Shown here: piece by piece, positions 9,011 through 19,763 of the stretch
Position numbering within the stretch: the stretch's first letter is position 1
Layout of the letters: each line of letters starts with the position of its first letter
Assembly: GCA_029339505.1 (NCBI GenBank)
Contig: JAQISU010000119.1
Coordinates: 2,477,001-2,541,000 of the forward strand
From: Unio delphinus
Lineage: Eukaryota > Mollusca > Bivalvia > Unionida > Unionidae
Direction: 5' to 3'
DNA length: 64,000 bases
Program-made: the position numbers and the translations under genes
The notes under the pieces: generated by a model
The model's input: the letters and a program-made list of their open reading frames with translations, nothing else
Database searches by the model: none
What the model was told of the DNA's origin: nothing

Positions 9011-10370
9011 ACGCGATCGGGAATTGTATACCGTACTCGCGTTATTAGATTTAGACCCTTTGCGAGGAAGACCATCGCGCTTGCCGCCTCCTGACCATGC
9101 TCTGCTTTCGATAGCAACCGCAACTTTCGGGACGAAACTCTTCCTCTTCGGAAATCGGGGGTGATGTGTCCAAATTCCTTACAAGTGAAACATTGTTTAT
9201 CACTACGACAGGAACCCTTCCCAGATTGAAAATTTCCACCTTTATAGGTTCCAAGTTTCTCGGGTTCTCTGAGTCTCTGATCTTGATAACCTCCCTTGTT
9301 ATCCCTTAAAATTACACTCTGGTTTCCTCCTCGGGCTTCGGCAAAATAGTCTGCTTGGGTAGCGATATCGGATACATTACTTAAAGACTTTTCCCTCAGG
9401 AATAAATACAATTCCCTACCACAAATGTCTAACAACTGGTCCCTAAGTAAAAAGTCGGTAAGACCCTCGAATGTTTTTTGTACCTTGCCACATTCAATCC
9501 ACCGTTGGAAATAATTTCCGGTCCTACATATAAACTGGGTGAATGTCTCACCTTTTCCGGGCTTACTCGATTTAAACTTTTTACGGAACCCTTGTTCCGT
9601 CAGCTCATATCTTTTAAGGAGTGCCTCTTTTAATGTGTCGTAGTTCAGTGCGTCATTTGCGGGTATATGCGAATACACATCTAGCGCTTTACCTTTAAGC
9701 AATGCGCTGAGATGGAGCGCCCAATTTTCCCTTTGCCATTTCTAGATGGTGGCATATCGCTCGAACCTATGTAGATAACTATCTAAATTATCATTGTCAT
9801 CATCAAAAGGGGGTAATTTAGGGCCTTTTAACTTAGAATCGTGTTGCCCATCCTTCTTAGCCTCTAATAATTCAAATTTCCTTTTATGTTCCTTTTCCAT
9901 ATTCCGGTCTTCTAACTCAATAGCTTCTAACTTTGCTCGTTTCTCCCCCTCTGACTTCCTTTCCTCAAGTTCTCGTACTTGTTCTATTCTTTCCTTTTCT
10001 GCATCCCTTTCCCATCCTATCCTTTCTTTCTCTGCATGTTTTTCTAACTCTATCTTTTCCCTTTCTGCCTGTTTTTCTAACTCTATCTTATCCCTTTCTG
10101 CCTGTTTTTCTAACTCTATCTTTTCCCTTTCTGCCTGTTTTTTCTAACTCTATCTTTTTTTGCTTAAATACCATCTTCTCTCTTTCTAATACTAGCTTTT
10201 CCCTTTCAAAGGCGATTGGTATTTCGGTCTTTTCCCTCTCTATATCCCTTTCCTTTACCCTTTGATCCCTTTCCCGAGCCTGCTCCTCCTGAACAAAATT
10301 TCTAAGGGTCTCCCCCCCCCCCATACCCAAACTGTTTGCCCAACTCCACTAGATCTTTGAGTGACGACAT
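8872..10370 (-). pseudogene. Gag of the Gmr1-like element (coiled-coil N-terminus, zinc knuckle)
   Basis: The likely start is the ATG at 10370 (MSSLKDLVELG). A long charged coiled coil follows, with several 33-bp repeats (10020-10150) encoding an 11-residue unit such as KIELEKQAERE. The middle (about 9702-9200) resembles a retrotransposon capsid domain. A zinc knuckle follows, reading CFTCKEFGHITPDF; the last Cys of CCHC is Phe here. Frames change near 10330-10140, near 9720, and again near 9100-9254. Function: packaging of the element RNA. The ORF at 9933-10265 on the plus strand is only a shadow of these repeats. Confidence 0.75.
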
Positions 10371-10654
10371 GGTGAATGCTGTTGATAAGATAACCAATCC
10401 TAAATGCACTATCATATAACACATACAATTTTTGGGATTACATGAACGAACCGTATATTACTCCTCCCAATGTATTCAATATGTATATATGTATATATAA
10501 AACAGAATATGAGTGAGGTATTAACTCACCAGCCTGATTTGTCTTGTCAGGAAGCTTTTGATGTGAAACATATCTTTAAAACAAAACTTACCACAATCCG
10601 GACCTATGCAATTTAAAATCCGTGCTTCGCCTAATCCAATTATAATCCCACTTC
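10371..10654 (-). other. Leader between 5' LTR and gag of the Gmr1-like element
   Basis: About 280 bp without a gene. The bases after the LTR end (TGTCA at 10655-10659, then GAAGTGGGATT on the minus strand) are where a primer-binding site should lie, but I cannot assign a tRNA. A short AT-rich tract lies near 10480-10500. Confidence 0.5.
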
Positions 10655-10910
10655 TGACACCATTTGACACTAGACAGAGTCGGGACTGGATAAGTGAAGA
10701 CACGGAATACAACTGCGTTAATAAGATGTTTATTTTATAAACGAAATTATAAAAATCAACTCTGACACCAATATTTTACAAAATATAAGAAAAATATATT
10801 TAAATAAATATTCCTAACATGGAACTATGAATTTCAGTAACGTAATGACAAGAAAGAAGTATATGAATGAATTTGCAAATATGAATATATATATATATAT
10901 ATATAAAGGG

Positions 10911-11360
10911 CTCGTATAACGAGATAAATGCAATTGTGAACCCTAAATTCTGAAGTTCTCGTTCATGGAACGAGATTTGTGTAGAATGAAATTATGCAGG
11001 TGTCGTTCATATAACGAGACTGCAAAGAAGATATTAAACAAATAGTACGTGGTCCATATGACGATACATATGCAATTGTGAACCCTAAATTCTGAAGTTC
11101 TCGTTCATGGAACGAGATTTGTGTACAATGAAATTATGCAGGTGTCGTTCATATAACGAGACTGCAAAGAAGATATTAAATAAATAGTACGTCGTCCATA
11201 TGACGAGACTGGAATGAAATTATGCAGGTGTCGTTCATATAACGAGACTGCAAAGAAGATATTAAATAAATAGTACGTCGTCCATATGACGAGACTGGAA
11301 TGAAATTATGCAGGTGTCGTTCATATAACGAGACTGCAAAGAAGTTATTAAATAAATAAT
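10911..11360. repeat. Tandem array of short palindromes inside the 5' LTR
   Basis: Repeat units of roughly 70-140 bp each carry palindromes: CTCGTATAACGAG (10911), CTCGTTCATGGAACGAG (10958 and again near 11100), CGTTCATATAACG (near 11004, 11146, 11233, 11318) and CGTCCATATGACG (near 11193, 11279). The arms change together between copies (CGTT with AACG, CGTC with GACG). Confidence 0.8.
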
Positions 11361-11374
11361 AAAATTATGCAGCA

Positions 11375-11610
11375 TACGTAAGCACCATACACACGCACCA
11401 CACACGGGCATTAAACGGTCAGCATAGACAAGCCCACACACGTAGTCACCACAACATGGCACCACACACGCAGTTACCACAACACTGCACCACTTCAGCA
11501 CAACACGTCACCACACACGGGCATTACACGGTCAGCATAGACACTTCAGCACACTTCTTCAGCACAACACGTCACACTACGTCAGCACTACACTTCACCA
11601 CACCACTTCA
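11375..11610. repeat. CAC/ACAC-rich degenerate tandem repeat
   Basis: Imperfect units built from CACCACACACGGGCATTA, GGTCAGCATAGACA and CTTCAGCACAACACGTCAC repeat two to four times. It lies inside the 5' LTR; no coding is supported. Confidence 0.6.
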
Positions 11611-12239
11611 GCTAAAATTAAAACAACCGAACCGTGTATTACATATGACACGGTAAAGTATTCTCAGACATATATGTAGCGCATGCGCGCACATGAAATA
11701 ATTATCCATGTACATTTAACGTTAAGCATGCAGCTTATAATTGAACTCAATTATGTTCAGATACAAAATAACTAATGAAACAAAATATAGTACTTCTGAT
11801 AAAATGGCGCTGCCTAACCTATGTATTTATTCTTTATAATAAATACTAAACATCTAATATGTAAAACAATGAATTATATCATAATACAAATATCAATGAG
11901 AACAAAGTTAAATCTATTGTTACCTCTTTTTAGCTGATAGATTGCTCCTTTAAGGATGGAAGCTTTTCCCGACAAGACTGGATCGGGATGTAATTTCTGT
12001 CTTATAATTTCGTCCTTATATACCCCTAGCTATGACAGATATGCGCAGCTAGGTACTTTAAACTGCAGGCAATTTCGCACGTGCAGCATGAGCTGAGTGT
12101 TCGCTCATTATGTCGAAAAAACTAAAGAGCCCAAAAAATAATAAACTACCCTCGGTAAGGCTGTACGCAGTAACGAAATAGAGACTAGATTTTTTATCAC
12201 ATATACATATTGAACATAGTCGTGTACATTTCCGTGACA

Positions 12240-12559
12240 CTATCTTCTTACAATGTGCTTTTTTAAACTCTTATTAATAGGGCCTCAAGGGAGAATAGTC
12301 CTTGATTAATGACTCACCATCTATAAATAAAGCATTAATATTATTATTATTATTATTATTATTATTGTTATTATGTTCCTTTCTTACAAATGCATAGCCC
12401 CGAGGGATTGCAGATGGCCGAGAGCTACTTGCTGTCAGGTAAATCTATCCTGGACCGCTGATTAGAGCACTTCCACAACCTTTTCAACACTAGCTGTACA
12501 GTCCAGGAGGCATATATAGACCGCATCACACAACAGCCACCAAAGATGGAACTTGGTGA
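12240..12559. other. Unassigned flank with a TTA microsatellite
   Basis: No gene seen. A TTA repeat occupies about 12332-12367. The segment 12395-12545 is non-repetitive and unrecognised. Confidence 0.5.
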
Positions 12560-12815
12560 GGCACCAATTGTTCAGTCATATCGCTACGACGTCTGCAGTG
12601 TATCATATCCTACCCAGTCATATTATCCTGACACCAGGCCGACCAGTCCTAACTCTAACCTCTTAACGCTAATGGCACCTTAGTACATTTTTTGATGTTT
12701 TTTGTTGTTGTTTGTATAACTAAAATGGTAATCAGACCAGTGGCCTCCCGCGTCCGAGGCATACGCTCTAACCATTTAGGATATTGGAGCGGTCGATGTT
12801 GGTGTGAAATGAAGA
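12560..12815 (-). repeat. tRNA-derived SINE, family A, copy 1
   Basis: Read on the minus strand: a tRNA-like head with an A-box-like AAATGGTTAGAGCG, a B-box-like segment, then the body AGCGTTAAGAGGTTAG and GGACTGGTC, ending CAATTGGTGC. The same body occurs at 14672 and 35285. Confidence 0.75.
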
Positions 12816-12835
12816 ATAAGCAAGTACAAGAGATA

Positions 12836-13205
12836 AGAATGCCAACTTATTAAACAACTATTTTATCGGCCTATAGTGTTTTAGCATATTAATTCATTTT
12901 TTAAAATTACGTTAACAAGCAAAGTAAAATAACAACTATAACGCGTTCTATTCACACACAAAAATAGGAGGACAATTTTGGTTCCAGGTTATTTTACGTA
13001 TGCGGCATTAAATAGAGAAAGGGCATACTGTTAGTTAAAATATATTTCGTTTCTTAAATACGAATTTTAGATTTTCAAGACCAGACATATATTTAACTAT
13101 TGTCATTGTATTTATTAACCATTGTTATTGTATCTGTCTGTCTGCCTGTTCATCCATTCACCCACCCATCCATCCATCCATCCATCCAGCTATCTATCTA
13201 TATAA
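12836..13205. repeat. Dispersed repeat (paralogue of 36715-37050) with an ATCC-type tail
   Basis: About 300 bp closely match 36715-37020, with shared blocks AACGCGTTCTATTCACACA and TAGTTAAAATATATTTCGTT. Both copies end in tetranucleotide repeats (here CTGT/ATCC/ATCT at 13130-13205). No ORF is supported. Confidence 0.7.
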
Positions 13206-13930
13206 TTCGTTCCCACCCTGCAGTGCTTTGTGATATGTTGAAATTGTAATAATGTAGAACAAGATCAACATTCTAAGTACATGATGTTTGTTCTATAATT
13301 TCATGATGTATTGTTATGGTTGTAAATTTGGTGTCCATAGTTTCAGCATGTGGATGAAAAGTTCCTAGTAAATAACAAGAGTAAATCAAGTGTTATCCCA
13401 CTTAACTTAACACACATCTTTTGTGTTGATAAGGAAGAGAAAATAAACGTGTGGCTGTGTGTCAGAAGCCGAATTAGATGTCGATTTATGATGTATCCCG
13501 AATTTCGAACTTTTTACATGTATATAATTATTCTGTTTTAGCATTTTCAAAACGATACAGCTATAAATTAGAGCAATATGTCACTTTTGATTATGTAAAC
13601 AAGATGTATTCTGGTTATTAGGGGAATATGGTTAAACCTAAAAATAAAAATTCAGAGTAATCCAAATCTTGACTTTGACCACTACCCTAAAAATCTAAAT
13701 GATGTACGTGTACGCCAAGAAGTCTTAATTGTTCTACGTTTGCATCATCAGGAACAATCCAATAATAAATGGGTGGTTTAACCTGAATAGAAAAATATAA
13801 CATTAGATAAAATGACATCTTATCTCTCCACTGTGCTGTCAAAAAGCGTTGTACATCCCCCGGAGATGAAGTAGTTGAATGAGACCAGCTCATGAAAGGA
13901 GCTTGTAGGATTCGTTGTTGCAGATACATA
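13206..13930. other. Unassigned, no gene seen
   Basis: AT-rich unique-looking sequence. Two short ORFs (13350-13541 plus, 13687-13929 minus) show no recognisable motif and I do not call them genes. Confidence 0.4.
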
Positions 13931-14660
13931 TCTTAAATTCTAAATGTCTCAATATATTCTCTTTATATATGAATCATACAACTAGGAAGTTTTATTTAGT
14001 GACCGAACGTAAGTTTTAAGATGACAGTAGTTTACAGAGATCGGTGGGATGGGGCTTGACTATGGATTATGGATTCTAATTAATTTTGGAGTTTTTGGAG
14101 ATGGCAGTAGTTTACAGAGATCGGTGGGATGGGGCTTGACTATGGATTATGGATTCTAATTAATTTTGGAGTTCTTAAAACTCATGTGTAGCAAATATTA
14201 ATTATTAATCAATTAAAATCTGAAATTCAGAATAAAAGTGTTATTTGTTAATTTATAGGATATATTAATATTGACATAATTCCTTAATCCATTAATCCAT
14301 GGATATATATTGAGTTACATAATGATGCATGTTGTACCCAGGACAATGCAGATGTCTTCCTCGTTCTCGTTACCCACGCTATTGAGGGTCATGTCAGGGG
14401 ACTGTTAAGTACGATAGACTTGTGATAAAATGCCATGAAAATTGTTATGAAGAATAAATAAGAAACAGAAGGTTAGAAACAGGGATGGGGTAGGATAGAC
14501 GATGAGAAGGAAACATGATAGAAATGCCAAAAATAACTATCAGAGGTGAATTTATTAGACCTCTATGTTTAATTGACCTGACTTGGATTAATTTCTGTAT
14601 GTCATGTTTAACTCTATTTGCTAGCACACGACAATGCGTTGTATTGACAATACACTTAGG
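13931..14660 (-). repeat. Dispersed repeat R1 (minus orientation), with an internal duplication
   Basis: On the minus strand it matches the plus-strand units near 54535, 58270 and 58500: CACCGATCTCTGTAAACTAC, then the block with GCGTGGGTAACGAGAACGAG. A segment of about 77 bp around 14023-14092 is directly repeated at 14100-14169. The related copy at 35940-36700 is in the same orientation. Confidence 0.65.
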
Positions 14661-14671
14661 AGGAACACCGC

Positions 14672-14910
14672 TACGGTGGCCTAGTTGTTAGAGCAGCCGC
14701 CTCAGATGCGGGAGGTCATGGGTTCAATCACCAAAGAGTCAAACCAAAGACTTAAACAAATAGTAAAAACAGCTGCCTCGCATGACGTTCAGCGTTAAGA
14801 GGTTAGTGTTAGGACTGGTCAACCTGAGGTCATGATAATGTGACTGGGTGGTACATCATGTTACGTGTCTGCGGCATGATGCCCCAGTGCTAGACATAAC
14901 TATAAACTGT
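14672..14910 (+). repeat. tRNA-derived SINE, family A, copy 2
   Basis: The head reads GTGGCCTAGTTGTTAGAGC (A-box type) and GGTCATGGGTTCAATCACC (B-box type). The body has CAGCGTTAAGAGGTTAGTG and GGACTGGTCAACC, as in copies 1 and 3. The acceptor stem and anticodon arm are degenerate, so this is not a tRNA gene. Confidence 0.8.
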
Positions 14911-15117
14911 AACAACGCAGATATAGTAGCAATAAATATTAAAATTTGCCATCTTTGTACAATATAGAAATGCAAACGAATGAAGAAATATATTTGGTTT
15001 TTATTTACATGTTTATTTCATAATCTTTTGATCTTCCGAAAAAGTCGAGTACTGGTGTGTACGATGATTAACTACTCTATGTTGAGCCTTGTATACATGT
15101 GTCTAGGTATTGAATTA

Positions 15118-15118
<1 letters not shown>

Positions 15119-15148
<30 letters not shown>

Positions 15149-15282
15149 TGTATGTATGTATGTATGTATGTATGTATTTATGTATGTATGTATGTATGTA
15201 TGTATGTATGAATGTATGTATGCATGCATGCATGCATGCATGCATGCATGCATGTATGTATGACTGACTGACTGACTGACTT
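15119..15282. repeat. Compound tetranucleotide microsatellite (ATGT, ATGC, GACT)
   Basis: ATGT units from 15119, ATGC units about 15220-15252, then GACT units to 15282. The GACT part directly abuts the 3' end of the LINE fragment and may be its tail. The ORF over this tract is a repeat artefact. Confidence 0.9.
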
Positions 15283-16690
15283 TATTTCCTCTTCAATAGA
15301 GATTACATCAGATTAATCAAATTCAAGATAATACAAAATCATGAAATACAACAGAAAAGAGTATTAAAAAAAGTAATTATCAATGTAGTTCTTTCTACAT
15401 GACATATGTTCTTATGCATATATACATATATACATACACACACACACATACACACATATATATATATAAATGTACACACATACACATATATATATATACA
15501 CACACATACACATACACATATACAAACACATACACACATCTATACATATATATGTGGAACAACATGAAACCATTCTCAAATGAGAAAATATAGCAAAAGG
15601 TGACACTCTTATTTTATATGAGACAGAGAGCATTATATCTCCGTGATCTGTCATACATCAAAATTTCGGAATTTGACAACAACAGGATGGCCTTTTGTTT
15701 TTGCTTGTTTTTTAAGTTAATTAATTTATTATTTTAGCTTAACTACTTATTATTGATGTTATGTTATGACATGTTGGTTGAGAGTAGGGCATGCATTTTA
15801 TTGTAAAATGAGGTTATGCCTTTTGCCGTTACCAACGTGAGTTTATCCCATACATCATCGTCGATAAACGACAAGCAATCTACTCTGCTTCCAAGAAGTG
15901 TATCCAATAGTATATCGTCTTCTTGATTGAATAAATTAACCCCGTCTCTCACCTCTAAAGTGTCAATCACCCTCTCAAAGAAGAGATTTTGTTCTTCAAG
16001 TAGCATTTCACAACCTAAGATAAGATGTTTCGCTCTGTCGTCAGTCTCTTTTCCACAGAGTTTGCATATCATAACTTTTCAAACAGGCATGATATATAGT
16101 TTCTCCATTTCAGAGAGAGGCCATAACATAGATGGAAATTTACGCCCAAGAAACAATATACTGTTTGGTTTTAAGTCCAAATTAATGTTTCTGAAGTGAA
16201 TTAAATCGCTCCTTAGTTCAATATCTGTATTCCAGGTAGATTCTTCGATGTTTTGAATATTATCACTAATATTCCGATTCCAAACAAGTTTACCTTCGGT
16301 TTTTATTCTTACTGCATAGTCTAAGAGAACACTTCCTATACCATATTTCTTGAATATTTTGTCAATATCTGCTATAAACCCCGTCTGTGTTAGTGGGTTG
16401 GTCAAGTACTGACATAAGCGCAAAATAAAAATCTTTTTCCAGATAAGAGTCCAATCGCCCCTACACAGCCGGTTGAAAAAGCACAATTTCATCTTATCGA
16501 TGTATGCTTTATTGACCAGAGTCCTAAGGTACTACGCGTTGCCTCTCTGGGCGAATATTTATCGAAAGCTTGCATACGTCGCGCTGCATATCTCTGACAT
16601 AGCTCAAGTTCTTCTATATTGGTGTTTGTCATATTCGACCATAATTCACATCCATATAGGACTGAGAGTAGAATGATTCTTATCCAGATT
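15283..16690 (-). mobile_element. LINE (non-LTR retrotransposon) 3' fragment
   Basis: On the minus strand this is the C-terminal end of an RT polyprotein, 5' truncated near 16690 and ending in a short 3' UTR and a GTCA-type repeat tail. Coding pieces lie at about 16690-16480 (several stops), 16492-16079 and 16072-15764. The last piece begins CKLCGKETDDRAKHLILGC, the CxxC...H...C zinc motif typical of the C-terminus of CR1/L2/jockey-like ORF2 proteins. The piece before it contains a tryptophan-rich region typical of the RT thumb. The clade cannot be named from this fragment. A CA/TA microsatellite (15430-15550) lies inside the 3' part. Confidence 0.75.
15430..15552. repeat. CA/TA microsatellite
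   Basis: Interrupted CA and TA dinucleotides. ORFs over this tract are artefacts of the repeat. Confidence 0.9.
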
Positions 16691-17215
16691 TTTATACTTG
16701 TTAGAGGGTTGACGAAGTCAACGGTGATAGTTTCATGGGTTTCAGTTTTTCAATACTAGGTTTATCATTTATCGGACAGATTCCATAAACAACCGTGGTT
16801 ACATGATAGGATCTCTCCTAATACGGTTTGTCAATTCCACTCACAATTCCTGGTTTGGAATCCTGACTCACAGTGACAGTTCTCTTATTTTTTAGAATGG
16901 GTTCAAATGTGTCGCGTATAATCCAATTCCCCGTTTCTGAGCAGATAATGAATTTCACTATAAAAAACTACTTTTTCTTGTCTAGATGTGAGATTATCAC
17001 TGCTACTCTTTCGTCGTTCATGGTAACATCAACACTACCATCAATTCGAAATGTTGACCAACAGTGAGATGCTCCATCGCGCTTGAATTCATTAAAACCA
17101 TCATGGATCTACCTGTCATGCTTCTATCACCTATTAGACTCTTTGGTACATCAGAGGAGACTATCGAGATTGAATTTAACATTTTTCCAAGGCGTAATTT
17201 TCGATAATTTCTCGA
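16691..17215 (-). pseudogene. 5' remnant of the PolB gene (E2)
   Basis: On the minus strand it matches the E4 region about 44550-45010 over its length, with blocks around HCWSTF and KKKYFF. It is broken by stops and ends abruptly at the LINE junction, before any polymerase motif. Confidence 0.7.
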
Positions 17216-17366
17216 ACTCCCCTAAATTATAATTAAAACAAGTATTTAAATAAGGAATTTATTATATAATAAATCATTGCAAACTGGCTTATGATAGGAT
17301 CCGTAACAACTTGTAACAAATCATGCAGAAATTAATTCTGCGGATATAATTTACAAAGAGTACGTC
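17216..17366. other. Intergenic between divergent PolB and zinc-ribbon genes (E2)
   Basis: About 150 bp AT-rich, with blocks resembling E4 44423-44500. It would hold the promoters of both divergent genes; I see no defined site. Confidence 0.4.
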
Positions 17367-17498
17367 ATGGATGTTTTGGGTCCATTTCCTTGCATACGAT
17401 GTGACGTCGGTGTGCGTGGTAAGTCGCAGTTGTGTCTGAATTGTGGTGGTAAGCGATACAGAGAGCTAAAGCGCTATTATGATAAGAGAACCAAATAA
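17367..17498 (+). CDS. Small zinc-ribbon protein (E2)
   Basis: A 43-codon ORF from ATG 17367 to TAA. It has two Cys pairs, CIRC (about residues 9-12) and CLNC (about 23-26), followed by a basic helix GGKRYRELKRYYDK. The counterpart in E4 (44141-44422, minus) has the same GVRGKSQL core but lacks one Cys and has a longer C-terminus. It lies between PolB and the HNH gene in both copies. DNA binding is a guess from the fold type only. Confidence 0.55.
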   Translation: MDVLGPFPCIRCDVGVRGKSQLCLNCGGKRYRELKRYYDKRTK

Positions 17499-17528
17499 TG
17501 AATTAGACAAATAGTATTTAGTATATAA

Positions 17529-17858
17529 ATGAACCAAAAATTTCAACCACATGCCGTTATTACCAATTATGAAGCATCTCGTGACGGTATTGTCAGACAC
17601 CGCAGGCTGAAAAAACCATTTGGTGTTGACAATGGTATGCGATATCTTATACTTAATTATGCAAGGAATAGTCATCTTAATCACATAATCACATATGAGT
17701 GTTTCCATGGATTGATTAAAGATCGATTTAACAGATTGGATAATTTACGAGGTATCAGACAGAATACCAAATGTGGTGGGACTGGAAAACACTCAAAAAA
17801 TGCGAAACCTATAAAATCATTTAATATAGAAAATAACGAAGACAGAGTATTTAAATAA
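17529..17858 (+). pseudogene. HNH homing-type endonuclease, catalytic core deleted (E2)
   Basis: A 109-codon ORF from ATG 17529. The front part, NYEASRDGIVRHRRLKKP, matches E4 and resembles the N-terminus of phage/homing HNH proteins. E4 continues with CFHGLIKDGFVIDHIDSNP before LDNLR. In E2 the run between IKD and NRLDNL is missing, which removes the DHID-type catalytic segment while leaving the frame open. This copy is therefore expected to be inactive. Confidence 0.7.
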
Positions 17859-18374
17859 GTAAATGAGGCCGGTAGGTATTTTCATACTTGCGTACCTTCG
17901 GTACGAAAAGTAGCAAAGAATATAACTAAATCTGCTTTTTCTAAAAAAATATTTAAAACATAATTCAATTCGTTTGCATCAAAATTATTATTTGTAGTAT
18001 TAAGGGGAATAATGTGAGCTTTTGTGTATACGGTTTTGAAACAACGATTACTCTTTTGTTGTCAATTATTTCAATGGGATTTTTCGATGACTCATAGCCC
18101 GACTGAATGGCTTATTTTGTGTTGGTTTGACTAGAAAATTTATAATTTTTTCTACGATTAATAATTACAGTGAAATCTACGATTGATATACGATCTTTAT
18201 CTACAATTCGTTATATTCTTAACGACGAATACAGCAGTTTAGCTATATATCGTATTCAAAATGTTAGACTTGTAGATCTCGAATAATAGCGTATTTCTTA
18301 CCTAGTAGGATCTCGTCCTGGGGCCCATCGTTTGAATCTCGTGACAGACATTATTGTCCATGGTACCGATCGGA
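17859..18374. other. Non-coding stretch of E2 between HNH and MCP remnant
   Basis: About 500 bp AT-rich with no supported ORF. An inverted repeat GTACCTTCGGTAC lies near 17895. The bulk of the MCP gene and its upstream gene are absent here. Confidence 0.5.
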
Positions 18375-18773
18375 ATTTTTTTCTATCTAATTGGGTTCAC
18401 AATTACGCAGCCATATGATATTTGATTAATTGGGTGTTAATGAAGTCTCGTTGAGAATAAACGGCCAGCAGCAACCATCCGAGGATATTTTACTTAATTA
18501 CGAGCAAAACCAAATAACACGTGTGTGCCATCGTTTGTTGTCATTTATGGGACGCGATACTAATGTAGATACCGGTCTACAAATATCACAATTTGATTTT
18601 AGAAAATTATATCCCATCTACAATTTTCGTTGAAACATCTTGACTTAACCAGACAATCCGTCGTTGACATACACTTTCGAGCTCGTGTAACCGCTCCTCC
18701 TGCTGGTGGTTATAGAGCAGTTGCTGTCATTCTCAGTGACAAATCAATGCTACTCGAAGGTATTGGTGGATGA
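18375..18773 (+). pseudogene. 3' end of the major capsid protein gene (E2)
   Basis: It matches the end of the E3 MCP gene: SLRINGQQ, ILLNYEQNQ, FMGRDTNVDTGLQI, then after a frame change the final AVAVILSDKS region to TGA 18771-18773. Only about 110 codons of the C-terminus remain. In E3 this runs directly into protease; here the pX-like gene lies between. Confidence 0.65.
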
Positions 18774-18842
18774 ATGAGGGTAGTTGATGCACCAGTAGTA
18801 AATATGTAATGTAACAATTGGATCAGTCTGTTATTAAATAAA

Positions 18843-19214
18843 ATGTCATATAGTCATGTTAGTGTTACGTTAACTCCTGGTCAAATTAAAAAATTGCTAT
18901 CGGAATCAGCTAAAAAATGTGGAACCACGATATCGCTGAAGCACAATCAGATGTCTGGTGGTCAGAATAAACTGTCATGGACAGCGCATCAGATAAAACA
19001 CTTAAATGATGTCATCAAAGATAAAAAAGTTCAGATGACTCTCTCTGCGGCCGCAATTAAGAACATGATAAAATCAGGTGGTATATTCCCACTTTTCGCT
19101 GCGTTACCAGCCTTGATTTTGGCAGCGGCCCCAGTGGTAGCAAAAGCTGCCGCGCTGGGAGCCGTTGGTACAGTGGCATGGATGGTACTAAGGAAAGCTA
19201 CCGGACGGGGATAA
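18843..19214 (+). CDS. pX-like small hydrophobic virion protein (E2), intact
   Basis: An uninterrupted 123-codon ORF from ATG 18843. The N-terminal 75 residues are polar and basic. They are followed by IKSGGIFPLFAALPAL and an Ala-rich hydrophobic stretch (about residues 80-113) and a basic tail RKATGRG. A Gly-rich turn before a hydrophobic Ala-rich segment is the layout of the adenovirus pX/pVI-like proteins reported in adintovirus-type elements. It sits between MCP and protease. It is the only clearly intact long ORF in E2, so it may be intact by chance. The role would be genome condensation or membrane interaction in the virion. Confidence 0.6.
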   Translation: MSYSHVSVTLTPGQIKKLLSESAKKCGTTISLKHNQMSGGQNKLSWTAHQIKHLNDVIKDKKVQMTLSAAAIKNMIKSGGIFPLFAALPALILAAAPVVAKAAALGAVGTVAWMVLRKATGRG

Positions 19215-19416
19215 AAAAAGAAACGATCATAAAAGGGTCTAAGATTACCAGGAACTCCGTATTCATGGTACATCGGAAAGGGCTTGAGACTAGGAACAGT
19301 TTACTAACTCGAGAACCAAGGGTTCTGTCGCCATAACCTATAGTTCTCACGTCAAATTTTGATTTAATCGAACCTACTAAAAAAACTAGCGATAAGAAAC
19401 TTTAGAGGTGTGTTTT

Positions 19417-19757
19417 ATGCGAGATCAATTACCACAACAACCAAACAACACTGAAACCAGTATCATCTCGATAACAGCACCGGACCTGGAACTCACTGGG
19501 CTGCATACGTGATTGATTTGCGTGCAATTGTTTATTTCCATTCATATGGATTAGCAAAGCCTAAAGAGTTTATGCGTTATATAAACCGCTTAAAAACTCA
19601 TATCTGGTATTTCACGCTACCAACACATAAAATGAATGACCCACCAATATGCGACATAGACGTATTACATGTACTCAACGCTATTTCATCATTGGGAAAA
19701 CCACCACATAAAACCGTACACGAATTTACGAGTAGTCGCTTTTTAGAGAGATCTTAG
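19417..19757 (+). pseudogene. Adenain/Ulp1-like cysteine protease (E2; broken)
   Basis: It begins at ATG 19417, with a frameshift near 19470. The catalytic His is present as GTHWAAYV (His codon 19493-19495). The Asp position reads FHSYG, where E3 has FDSYG, and the Cys region reads CDIDVL where E3 has CGIEVL. Adenain-type proteases process capsid precursors. Loss of the Asp-equivalent and of the residue after Cys, plus the frameshift, makes this copy inactive. Confidence 0.7.
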
Positions 19758-19763
19758 AATATA

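Larger units (their letters stand above)
5055..12239 (-). mobile_element. Ty3/gypsy LTR retrotransposon with Gmr1-like order (gag-PR-IN-RT-RH)
   Basis: On the minus strand: 5' LTR 10655-12239, leader, gag, aspartic protease, integrase, reverse transcriptase, RNase H, polypurine tract, 3' LTR 5055-5645. Integrase precedes RT, the order described for Gmr1-type elements, whereas typical Ty3/gypsy elements have RT before integrase. Several stops and frameshifts make it inactive. The 3' LTR end has been cut by E1. Confidence 0.85.
10655..12239 (-). repeat. 5' LTR of the Gmr1-like element
   Basis: It runs (minus strand) from TGTCACGG at 12239 to TGTCA at 10655, about 1585 bp. Outer parts match the 3' LTR closely. 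The middle carries a tandem array of palindromes (10911-11360), a CAC-rich repetitive tract (11375-11610) and AT-rich sequence, none of it in the 3' LTR. Confidence 0.75.

Noticed and set aside
9933..10265. Plus-strand Phe/Leu/Ser-rich ORF
   Set aside because: Antisense shadow of the gag coiled-coil repeats.
10911..11360. CRISPR-like array of palindromic repeats
   Set aside because: Units and spacers are both repeated and lie inside an LTR.
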